A stretch of DNA of 64,000 nucleotides from Aristolochia californica (Eukaryota; Streptophyta; Magnoliopsida; Piperales; Aristolochiaceae). Location: positions 21,396,157 to 21,460,156 of the forward strand of contig JARWKL010000016.1 of NCBI GenBank assembly GCA_029961685.1, read 5' to 3'. Of the stretch, positions 51,701 through 60,758 are shown piece by piece. Numbering within the stretch: position 1 is the stretch's first letter; every line of letters begins with the position of its first letter. A program made the position numbers and the translations under genes. The notes beneath the pieces were generated by a model. That model was given only the letters and a program-made list of their open reading frames with translations, was not told the DNA's origin and made no database searches.

Positions 51701-54396
51701 CAAGTATTCAAGAGATAGTTCCTGTATTAGAGAAGAGCATGCAATTGAGTGCGCCACTGTTAATAATCGCAGAGGATATTTCAACAGAAGTTTTGGCCAC
51801 ACTAGTCATGAACAAACTCAGAGGTATGATAAATGTTGCAGTGGTCAAGTGTCCTGGAGTTGGTGATGGAAAGAAGGCCCTGCTTCAAGATATTGCCATT
51901 ATGACTGGTAAGTTTATTGATACAGTTTTATTGTGCTTAAATGCAAAGCATGATTTTTCCAACTCATGGATATATAGTATCAGGCGTGTCATAATTTGTT
52001 ATGGTTCTTACTGGGTTCCTGGTGCCTTGATTTTGTGTAACTCAGCATCTCCAATCATTCATATTAGTCTTTAAAACCAAACAGGTGCAGATTTTCTTTC
52101 TGGAGACTTGGGCTTGAGCCTTGGAGATACAACTTCTGATCAGCTTGGCATTGCACAAAAAATAGTTATCACTAACAATTCTACAACTATAGTTGCTGAT
52201 CCAACCTTGAGAGCTGAGATTCGTGCACGAATCTCACAGATAAAGAAAGACCTAGCCGAAACTGAAAGTGCTTACCATTCAAACAAGCTTGCTGAAAGGA
52301 TTGCAAAACTTTCTGGTGGTGTTGCTGTAATCAAGGTGTGACATACTTCTTACTGCTCTGTGGTTTTCATTTTAAAGTTACAAGCAGAGAAGATGCCAGA
52401 AAATTATCCTTCTTGAATTTGGGAGATAAACGTTATCTGCTTTCATCCAAAGGCTATCAAAAGGATCCAAAAGATTCTGCTTGAAAGCATTGATATGTTG
52501 CCCTGAACATACTACATCTTTAAACAAACAAACCCCTTCATGGAATGCCAGTTGCAGGAGGATGGGCAAAAAACACTTGATAGTGTCTCTCCAAACCTAA
52601 AGCTGGGTCATCAAGCTGAAGGATTTGGATGGTTGATTGAAGTCTATGTCATTTAAAAGGTATAATTCATAAGATAACTTCCTAAAACCACTCTCAGGTT
52701 CCAAGTCTGAGTAGGCATTACGAATTTGTTCATATCCTATTCTGGTTTTGCCCACATTTGTTTTAGCCAGACCCACCATAGACTGTTATTGATTGTCCCT
52801 AAGCAAGCATAAGCTACCAAGATTGAGAACCAAAAAGAATGCCAAGGTGAATCTAAGGTATCTTGCTGTAATCTAAACTTTTTTTAACCAACTAAATTAG
52901 CGCAATGTATGTACTGAGTTGTGGATAAGGAATCTGCTGTAACTGCAATGCTCTACAGACTCAAACCCCCAGATAAGGGGAGCTACCTTGGCCGTCTCAT
53001 TTTTTATTCCTAGGGACTGGAATTATATATCAACAAAGGGAGATCCTGATGCATCTGTTCTCTACCAAACAATGTAGCATCTTCCATTGCTATGTACAAG
53101 AAGCTCACACAATGTGGTTCCTAGGACAACCATCTGGATTTCGTGGGGCTATGAAATATGTAATATAACTTCTCTTTTAACTTGTACTTGGACTCACATC
53201 CCTTGGTCTGCCAATCACTTGGTAGATTCTTAAGCTAAGCTGGGTGTTTACCTCCAACACCTTGTTGTGGAGGAAGGCCACTTAGTTAGGTTTGTATAGT
53301 TCTCTCCCTCTTTTATAAATTTTTTTACATCCTTCATGAAAAAAAGTACCTTCTCCTTAAATATCAAAGATCTGTTAACTTAATACTTCCCATTCAATTT
53401 TTTATGGTACTTTATAGTGATGTTGCTGTTGATTCTGAAGTAATGTGCACAAAATTTAGGTTGGGGCATCAACCGAGTCTGAACTTGAAGACAGAAAGCT
53501 CAGAATTGTGGATGCGAAGAGTGCCACTTTTGCTGCTATAGATGAAGGAATAGCACCTGGTGGGGGTGTAACATTTGTCCACCTGTCAAAGCATATTCCC
53601 TACATAAAGGATCTCATGGATGATGCAGAGGAACAAATTGGTGCTGATATAGTTGGAAAGGTTATGTTTGTAATTTTTTCAACAGATTCTTTTTGCTCTA
53701 TCCTTTTTTTATTTTTTTGTAAAGACCAAATCTTTTGCATCCACCATCATGTTTTCCTTCTGTACTGGAAAACAGATCTCTTGAAAATCGAGCTCCTAAC
53801 ATACTATATCTGAACTCAAAGTGCACAAGTGGGTCATGTGCTACATGGGTGGCTTGAGAGGATTGTTTGAACCCATGAATCTTGTGAGCCACCACACAAC
53901 CTGTGAAGGAAAAAACAAAAGTTCACCTCAACCTCAATGTAATGTTTAGAAGCATTGGTGTTTTTCTCTGTGCAACCAATAAGTCTTGAATCTGGATTTT
54001 TCTTGTAATCATATAAGGGCTTACTTTTTTTTAAAAAACATGTTATGGTTTACTGAAAGGCTTCACATTTGCTTGAAACTAAAATTATTCTACATAATCT
54101 TCCAGGCACTTCTTGTACCAGCCTCATTAATTGCAACAAATGCAGGAGTAGATGGATTGGTTGTAGTTGAGAAACTCCTGGAAGCCAGTGAGTGGCAAAT
54201 TGGATACAATGCAATGACCAACACCCATGAAGACCTGTTGCATGCTGGCATAATAGATCCTTGCAAAGTTTCAAGAAGTGCCCTCCAAAATGCAGCTTCT
54301 ATTGCTGGGGTTGTTCTGATGACTCAAGCTGTTGTGGTTGACAAGATTAAAGAGCCCAAGCCTATTGTGCCTCATTTACCAGGGATTAGTCCATAG
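45767..54396 (+). CDS. CPNA2: Chaperonin 60 subunit alpha 2, chloroplastic
   Basis: Nine exons: 45767-45820, 45891-46065, 47529-47650, 51093-51300, 51385-51530, 51601-51907, 52085-52335, 53460-53660, 54106-54396. They sum to 1755 nt and 584 residues. A Ser/Arg-rich transit peptide ([18 protein letters not shown]..) precedes the Cpn60 core: [32 protein letters not shown] (ATP-site loop), [37 protein letters not shown] (only part quoted), and [14 protein letters not shown]. The segment [16 protein letters not shown] replaces the usual [16 protein letters not shown] and, with [20 protein letters not shown], points to the alpha-2 type (At5g18820/EMB3007) rather than the alpha-1 or beta RuBisCO-binding subunits. 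The family assembles in the stroma and folds plastid proteins. The protein ends PHLPGISP without a GGM tail. All splice junctions are GT..AG. Confidence 0.94.
48276..48668 (+). repeat. 393-bp direct repeat, left copy
   Basis: Starts GAAACAATTCTTCGATGGCA and ends TATATTGCACTTAA. It matches the right copy at 50100-50492 without any length change and with roughly nine substitutions. It lies in CPNA2 intron 3. Confidence 0.9.
48669..50099. other. 1431-bp spacer between the intronic direct repeats
   Basis: AT-rich left part (48840-49330) with a 9-bp-stem hairpin CACTGGAAA-ACAA-TTTCCAGTG at 48772-48793. Then come GAAATC-type simple sequence (49345-49555) and a GA-rich minisatellite (49575-49875). 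Near the right end, TTCATCTGGATG (49938) and CATCCAGATGAA (50024) form an inverted pair. TTGATCTTCATC occurs directly repeated near both ends (48695-48706, 50085-50096). It encodes no recognised protein; long Ser/Pro/Leu frames on the minus strand come from the minisatellite. Confidence 0.6.
49575..49875. repeat. GA-rich minisatellite, period about 66-77 bp
   Basis: Units begin AGAGAGGGAGCAGAGACG and include GGGGGCGCAGGGAGACGAG. Successive starts are near 49661, 49738 and 49805, with a partial unit near 49616. Strong purine-strand asymmetry. Confidence 0.8.
50100..50492 (+). repeat. 393-bp direct repeat, right copy
   Basis: Partner of 48276-48668, same orientation and length. It ends at the same TTGCACTTAA and then continues into unique intron sequence. 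Confidence 0.9.
50707..51025 (+). mobile_element. Solo LTR, 319 bp, with 5-bp target duplication
   Basis: Begins TGTTGAAAAACAAGTACAGG, shares GGCATTTTAGTCATT with the 15239 copy, has ATTATAAATAAAGG as a core promoter, and has a CT-rich R/U5-like tail. It is flanked by TAGAT at 50702-50706 and 51026-51030. The 3' terminus reads ACG rather than ACA, so one terminal base is altered. It sits about 68 bp before CPNA2 exon 4. Confidence 0.65.
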
Positions 54397-55991
54397 TAGT
54401 GACAAGACATAAGTTTCGTCTTGATCTACTAGGTCCCTACCAGTTGCTGACGATTCTTTTTAACTCGGCAGTGGAGATGAGGAAAACGGTAATGGAAGAT
54501 TTGAATAGCAGCAGTCTTTCTCTTTATTAGCAGCAACTTTTCGGACTCTCATTTTGGGTGGAGAATTGACTTTGGGTTTTTTCTATTTTATACAAGAAAG
54601 AAATGTTTTGACAGACTAGCAATGAAGCGTCCACTGTTTGCTTTGATCTGTAAAATTGTTTTTGTACCTTTTTTTCAGGGTAGTTAGAAAGGCACCAACC
54701 CAAAAGTTTTGTAGATTACGCTGAACTTCTGTAGATTACACAAAAAATGAAGAGTTCTGTTAACTGTAAGGCTATGTTAGTCTCTTTTACAATATGGAAA
54801 TGGCTGGTTGATGCATCTTTCTTTCCCTCAAATACACAGTGATATTCACTTTTGCTAATATCTTACTGTGTTGTTTTATGCGTACTTGTGTCATATATAA
54901 CTACTTCAAGTGGTGTCAAAATTCTTAAAAAACCTTGTGTTTTCACTGCATACTCATGCATGAGTATCAATGTTATAAAATCTTGCATAGAAAGCTGACA
55001 AGGTTGAACCCAAATCAACTGGGTTTGACTGTTAGTTGACCTATTACTAATGTCCTCAGCATCTTTGTCACAGAAAGAAGGGGAGAGAAGGAGCTTGATG
55101 TAGAGAATCTCAAAAAGGGCAGCCTCTCCCTCCCCCTTTCGTTTGCTACTTAGGACCCCCTCCATTTCTCCCACAACTTGCTCCCATGAACGAAATTTAG
55201 TTGGTCAAGTAAAGGTCTATCAGGGCTAGCAAAATGACCAACTCCAGCTTAATCCATTCACCCGGCCATTCCAATCTGGCTTTCATGACACTGATGAACA
55301 CAATATGGGTTCTCATTTGAATAGCAATTCAACCTCAAGAAACCAATTTGGAACCTAAAAGCGGTTACTGAAAAAAAAAAATCTGGTCTCAAATTTATTC
55401 ACTCACAACAAATATAAAAAGATTGAACAACTCAATAAGAGTGATTTAGATTTCATGGTTTAGGATTTAGGGAAACTTAGTCAACTTTGATACAAGTAAA
55501 TAGGGTTGGTCATACTGACTTTTGGAAAAGTTTTAAAGGTGCAATTATTCCAATTGGAGTATAAGTAAGTCTTTCTCACTTTACTTTTTTCATAACATCC
55601 AGCAAATATAAAAAAAAGGGTTAATTGTTCTCATCTTCGTAGGGTCTGTTTGGAACCCCTAAAAAAAAAAATTCTTTCTTTTCGTTAACTATTTTTAGAA
55701 ATAATAATGATAAAAAAAATTCTATAGGCTTCAAACATACCCTTAATTTATCTTTTATAAGATTAAATGTTATTTTTTGAATTTGTTTTTTTTAAATTAG
55801 GGTTACCTCTTCTCTTCTTCTCTTACTAGGCTCCTCTTTTACTAAAAATTAAAAGCTACCTTAATTATTATATCTATATGTAAAATGTAGAAAAAGGTGA
55901 AGGTAATGAAATGTACAAGGCATTATCTTATTCAATCCTTACACAATACTGCCAGATACAAGTATTTTCCTTCCAAATCAGAGTTTCTGGT
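54397..55991. other. Convergent region between CPNA2 and EXORDIUM-like gene
   Basis: Contains the CPNA2 3' UTR on the left and the EXO-like 3' UTR on the right. A MITE-like block (54968-55210) starts CAATGTTATAAAATC and carries GGTTGAACCC and CAACTGGGTTTGAC words, like the 9413 insertion. No gene is recognised. Confidence 0.5.
54968..55210. mobile_element. MITE-like block related to 9413-9835
   Basis: Shares the opening CAATGTTAT.AAA and GGTTGAACC/GGGTTTGACT-type words with the insertion at 9413, and the same GA/CT-rich core. Boundaries and target duplication are not resolved. Confidence 0.4.
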
Positions 55992-56996
55992 CTAGTTAAT
56001 GGCGTTAGGGCCAAAGCATCGATTCTTTGATGTATCCCACACCCACTGTACAAGAAACCTCCTCCCTTTCACACCATACAGATTGTACGCTCTCCCCCTC
56101 GAGTCTATAGACACCTTCCCCACGTATCCTCCTCCCCCTCCCGACCCGTAAACACCCATGCATAAATCTGCAATCTCTGTCGGCGCCGTCGGATCGTCGC
56201 CGGCGTACCAAGCATTCACCAGCGGATTACTCGCCATCTCCGCCAACTCGTGGGCGATCACACTCACCATTCCGTCCGTGCCCACGTCCCCATTTGGTGG
56301 GTTCATCACCTCTCCCTTGTTTTTATCACGGCCGCCGCCAAAGAACTTGGGCCACGCAAATGGGTAAGCGCACATTCCGGGGCATTGGGTTCCACTGTGA
56401 CCCACCCACGCGTAGGGGACAGTCACGCCGACGATGGCCGGGAAGGTGAAGTAGTGGAACCCACAAACTGCTCGACAGAAGTCCTCAACTCCGACGTCCG
56501 GGGACGTTAGGACGAGGTAGAGCCCATTGTGTGGGTCTAGAGGTAGAGCGTTTTGATGGCTCCAGACGGCGGATTGGATTACGGACTGGATCATGAGGCG
56601 GGTGAGATATTTACCGTGGGAATAGCCGGTGTCATGGTACTCGCTGGAGAGGAGGAAATTCCCAGTGATGTTGGCGCCGGTTTGGTCGGTGTAGAGCCGG
56701 ACAGTGCGCCACCAGTCGGAGACGGACGGGTAGGAGGAGGATGCTGAGGGGAGGGACTGGAGGAAGTCTCTGATGATGGCTTGGTGGTAGGGATTCCATT
56801 GGCCGTACCAGATGAGGTAGAGGTTGATGGGTGAGGCCAGAACTGGTCCCATGTGGTAGACAAGGTTCACAAGCTCAGAGGAGCCTTCATATTTGTTGGT
56901 GTGGTAGGTTTCTCTGTGATGGAAAGTGAGAACCATTGGAACCAGGAGGAAGAAGAGAAAGAATGTTGGGAAGAGAAGACTGCATGGCTTGCCCAT
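55992..56996 (-). CDS. EXORDIUM-like secreted protein (phosphate-induced protein 1 family)
   Basis: A single exon encoding 334 residues, the normal size and intronless layout of the EXO/PHI-1 family. An N-terminal signal peptide ([19 protein letters not shown]) predicts secretion to the cell wall or apoplast. Family motifs are [51 protein letters not shown] ([17 protein letters not shown]), the [18 protein letters not shown] segment, and CFGPNAIN at the end. EXO proteins are linked to brassinosteroid- and sugar-related growth; the biochemical activity is unknown. The HELAE stretch resembles a zinc-binding helix but activity is unproven. The start is the first Met ahead of the signal peptide. 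I cannot assign an individual EXL number. Confidence 0.93.
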   Translation of the reverse strand: MGKPCSLLFPTFFLFFLLVPMVLTFHHRETYHTNKYEGSSELVNLVYHMGPVLASPINLYLIWYGQWNPYHQAIIRDFLQSLPSASSSYPSVSDWWRTVRLYTDQTGANITGNFLLSSEYHDTGYSHGKYLTRLMIQSVIQSAVWSHQNALPLDPHNGLYLVLTSPDVGVEDFCRAVCGFHYFTFPAIVGVTVPYAWVGHSGTQCPGMCAYPFAWPKFFGGGRDKNKGEVMNPPNGDVGTDGMVSVIAHELAEMASNPLVNAWYAGDDPTAPTEIADLCMGVYGSGGGGGYVGKVSIDSRGRAYNLYGVKGRRFLVQWVWDTSKNRCFGPNAIN

Positions 56997-58829
56997 GTTT
57001 TGTTGGCCCTCATCCCAGGAGAGATTGTTCAGTTATTTATAGGATCTGTTGAGAATGGTTGACAGTTATATATTTTTTAATGTCTTGGATGCAGAGCCTT
57101 TTATGGGGAGAACATGTATGGCTGATTAGTTACAGAAGCCTTCCAGGATAAGAGACTGGTATGTCTGTTTTAAACATATGTCATCTAGATGATCTAGATT
57201 GAAGAATCAAAAACTATTTATAATACATGCAACCTAATCTATACAAATAACTGTACAAAAATTTAAAATCTAGAATTTCTTTCATGAATCCTTCTAAAAG
57301 TTGTCACATTCAGCTCCAAGATCAGCTTAAGTTGGTACTATTTGTTATAAAAAAGCTGCAGTATTTGTTATTACATGCAATGGGACTGAATTCAGTAGCA
57401 TTTCTCATAAAAGTTTCATAAACAACCAATAGAAATACATTAGATTCTCATTTGATAAATAACAAATACTCCTTTCTTCAATAAATATTACACTATCAAC
57501 TAGGTGATGTGGCTATAGTTAATTTGTGATTAAACATGAAAAAAAAGGAACCCTACTTGAGTTGTGATTCCCTGCTTCATTTGAACTTTGAAGTTTTGCC
57601 TCTTTGACCAATGAGATGGCAATAAAGGACAGAGGAGCATTGATGAAAGGTGAAATTTTTATGAAGACAAAGAACTGCAAATTCTGTAGAAATAAACATG
57701 TGAGACCCTAATAGATTGATTCTTTTCTTCTTGTCTACCTTCTTTTGTGACCTTGACTTAAGGCTCTTTAGGCTTTCTTCTGGTCCAAAAGAGAAAAAAA
57801 CTATCATGGCTTCCCCTTTACCTCTAATGATATAAAGCTACAAAGGTGCATGCGAAAGACAAGTTCAGGAGGCATCTTCATTGTTAGGAACAGGAAGTGG
57901 AGAACTAAAGATGGGGTGAAGTCACAAGGAGGTGGAGGTCAAAGGGGTGGTTGAGAAGTTAAATTTATTTATGACTGGAATACATTGAGAGATTCTGATT
58001 GAGGAGGGGCAAGGAAGAAGACAAAAACCCCTGAGACATCTTAGAAGAGGTGATACATTTTGTTTGTCGTTTCATACATCTTCTTGAAAGTATTGGAAGC
58101 TTCAGCTACTATTGCATAAAATCTTGGCTAAGTTGCTTATGTGGAGATTTTTTTTTTATTATTTTAAAAAAAACCCACTGATCATGGCTGAAATTATGGA
58201 GGTAAAATGAAGACCAGACGGTGGTGGAAAGCAAAAAGGGCTTACTTTTGTGTTGGTGTGATTGAGCTTCAAAAGCTTCTGAGACGTTGATGGAAGTATT
58301 GTATTCAGCTGCATTGGAAAGCATTTCAGGTTTGTATTGTTTGAAGTCTAAGGTAAGACTCTCTTTCAAGAGATGCTGAATTCATCTCCCCTTGAACTTG
58401 TATTATTTCCAGTTTTTTCCTCCTGAAAATACAAAAGGAAAAGCTTAGTATAAAATTTTTCTAAATCATATCAGGATTATTCTGTTATTTGTTCTGATTA
58501 TCTTATAATAAGTTTGGTAATTTGTAGAAAAAAAAATCTATTATCCCTTGTTGCTCTCTGTTACAACATCTTACTATAATCACCAAGGAAAGCCCATATG
58601 AACTCAAGCCTATAAGACCAATGGACATCCATTCATCAAAAAAACGGTAAAACATGGGTTAAAGCCCATATACTGAGGAGAAAGCACGTTGGTTCACAAA
58701 TGATGGATCGGGTGTGGATCTTATTTAACCCAACCCTCGATTTGACCTTCGCTTTTTCTTCACCTGATAAACCTCTCGACTGCAAAACCCCGACCATCGG
58801 AGGCTCGTAGCTCGTTTCCGCTGAGCATC
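56997..58829. other. Divergent intergenic region, EXO-like to plastid 642-aa gene
   Basis: Contains the EXO-like promoter on the left and the promoter and leader of the 642-aa gene at 58.6-58.83 kb. Small open frames at 57577-58369 on the minus strand have no family features. Nothing else is recognised. Confidence 0.5.
57034..57041 (-). promoter_or_regulatory. Candidate TATA box of the EXO-like gene
   Basis: TATAAATA on the minus strand, about 38 bp upstream of the ATG at 56996. If used, the leader would be very short (about 10 nt), so a more distal start is also possible. Confidence 0.4.
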
Positions 58830-60758
58830 ATGTCTTCTACCCTCCATTTCTCCCAAATTCAATTTCCTTCCGCATCCTGGAATGGGCTCAGGAAACATTC
58901 TCTTCTTCTTCTTCTTCCCTCCTCCGTTCCTTCCATACCCTTCACACAGAAACGCAATAAAAAACTTATCTTTATTCATGCAAACTCCAGAATTACGAAA
59001 CCCTCAGTCTTCCCAAAACCCCATCCCACTCGCCGGAATCCCGCCGTCGCTGCCGGAAGAAGCAAGAAACAGCCCGGGGGGTCCTCCACTGGCCGCATCG
59101 AAGGCAACGCTGATGTTCGACGCGAAGCCAAACGGAACGCTCGAAGGAGAAGCCGGCGATTGGCGGAAAACCTTTTCTACCGGTTGAAGAACCCGCACAA
59201 GAACCATGCGGACAATTTCACTGAGGACGAGCTCCAAATGATCGGCCTTGGGTATGATCGCATGGTACGGTTTATGGAAAAGGACGACCCCAACCTGCGG
59301 CACCCATACGACTGGTACAAGTACGGCGAGTATGGACCTTACCGGTGGCGAGGAATCGTTGTTGGACAACCAATCCGGGGACGATTCTCCGACGAGAACG
59401 TCACTCTGATTGGGCAAGTGAGGGACCACGAGGAATGGGAGAAAATCGAACAGCACGATATGGCCATTGATTTCGGTACACGGCTTAAACAAATGGACAA
59501 GAACGTGGGGTTTAAGTACTTCTGGGTTTTCGTCCGGCACCCTAAGTGGAAGATGACTGAACTGCCATGGGAGCAGTGGACTCTTGTAAGCGAGGTGGTC
59601 GTCGAGTCTGGTGAACAGAGATTGGATAAATGGATCTTAATGGGACGGCTGGGTAACAAAACCCGAGCCCTGGTTACCCAATGCGCGGCCTGGATGAGAC
59701 CCGACATTATCTACGTGAAGAGACCAATTTTCCAGTGTAGATTTGAGCCTCAAGATAATTTCTTCAAGCCGCTGGGACCATTGCTCGACCCGGCGACTGA
59801 AAACGAGTTTAAATTTGAACTGGAATTAGATGATGGAAGGGTTGAGATTTGCACTTACTTTGGAGGGTTGTGTAAGATTGTTAAAGCAAATCCAAAGGCT
59901 TTTGTGGATGACGTCGTGAAGGCTTATGAGAAGCTGAGTGATGAGAGGAAATCCAAGTGTTTGGAGTTTTTGTTATCGAATCATCCGGTGGAGCTACTGC
60001 ATCCTTATACCAAGGAGTGGAAGGCCAAGTTGGAAGAGATGGAGTTGGGTTGCGATGCTCCTGATGATGATGATGATGAAAAGGATGAAGGGGATGGGAT
60101 GGAAGTTGTGGACTGGTTAGAAGATGATGATGATAATGCAGCGGATAGTGATGGAGATAGTTTACCTGAGAGTGATGACGAAATTGATGCCCGGCATCGT
60201 ACTGAAGTTGTGAATTCAATTAAAGATGATGGAGATTATAGTGAGGAGGATGAGAATGTTGTAGTGGATGTGGGAGATGGTGAGGATGATGAGCTGTTGG
60301 GGCCCCAAGAACAGAGGCACAGTGAAGAAGAAAGTAAGGAATATTGGGATGAACAATTTCAAAAAGCTCTAAGTAGTACTGAAGCAATGGAGAACTTAGT
60401 TAAAAAATCTGTTGAGAGATCTACTCCATTTTACAAGAAACAGTTGAAGAGAATGTATGAGAACAGCGAGGAGAAGGAGAGAGAATCAGAACTAAGAGCA
60501 ACGTATGAACACAGTGAGAAGACAGAAAGAGATCCAGATGCCTTTCATACGGAAGCCCAGGATAAGAAACAGAGCACTAAAGAGTGGGAAGAAGTGAAAT
60601 CTGGACCAAAAGGACGGGTCAAGAAGAGCAGAATCCCTCCAGAGCTTTTCTTGCGTGCAGCAGTGCGACCTTTTACCTACCGAAATTTGGTAAAGGAAAT
60701 TGTTTTAATGAGGCATGCTATAATCGATGGGGAGATTAGTGGGCAGAGTGAAACTTAG
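58830..60758 (+). CDS. Plastid-type protein of unknown function, 642 aa, acidic C-terminal half
   Basis: Intronless. The N-terminus (MSSTLHFSQIQFPSASWNGL.., Ser-rich, few acidic residues) looks like a chloroplast transit peptide; an Arg-rich segment (RREAKRNARRRSRRLAENLF) follows at about 95-115. Residues about 125-410 form the conserved core: DELQMIGLGYDRMVRFMEKD, HPYDWYKYGEYGPYRWRGI, RHPKWKMTELPWEQWTLVSE, AAWMRPDIIYVKRPIFQCRF. Residues about 410-510 are Asp/Glu-rich (DDDDDEKDEGDGMEVVDWLE). A charged C-terminus includes PPELFLRAAVRPFTYRNLVK. It resembles plant-specific plastid proteins annotated as nucleoid- or embryo-defective-type, but I cannot settle a name. No catalytic motif is visible. 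It is not pTAC10, whose S1 domain is absent here. Confidence 0.85.
   Translation: MSSTLHFSQIQFPSASWNGLRKHSLLLLLPSSVPSIPFTQKRNKKLIFIHANSRITKPSVFPKPHPTRRNPAVAAGRSKKQPGGSSTGRIEGNADVRREAKRNARRRSRRLAENLFYRLKNPHKNHADNFTEDELQMIGLGYDRMVRFMEKDDPNLRHPYDWYKYGEYGPYRWRGIVVGQPIRGRFSDENVTLIGQVRDHEEWEKIEQHDMAIDFGTRLKQMDKNVGFKYFWVFVRHPKWKMTELPWEQWTLVSEVVVESGEQRLDKWILMGRLGNKTRALVTQCAAWMRPDIIYVKRPIFQCRFEPQDNFFKPLGPLLDPATENEFKFELELDDGRVEICTYFGGLCKIVKANPKAFVDDVVKAYEKLSDERKSKCLEFLLSNHPVELLHPYTKEWKAKLEEMELGCDAPDDDDDEKDEGDGMEVVDWLEDDDDNAADSDGDSLPESDDEIDARHRTEVVNSIKDDGDYSEEDENVVVDVGDGEDDELLGPQEQRHSEEESKEYWDEQFQKALSSTEAMENLVKKSVERSTPFYKKQLKRMYENSEEKERESELRATYEHSEKTERDPDAFHTEAQDKKQSTKEWEEVKSGPKGRVKKSRIPPELFLRAAVRPFTYRNLVKEIVLMRHAIIDGEISGQSET

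Noticed and set aside
45767..54396. Calling the chaperonin the beta subunit of the RuBisCO-binding protein
   Set aside because: Segments [28 protein letters not shown] and [14 protein letters not shown] match the alpha-2 type, not beta.
58830..60758. Naming the 642-aa protein pTAC10
   Set aside because: The S1-domain layout and motifs expected of pTAC10 are absent; only plastid targeting and size are similar.
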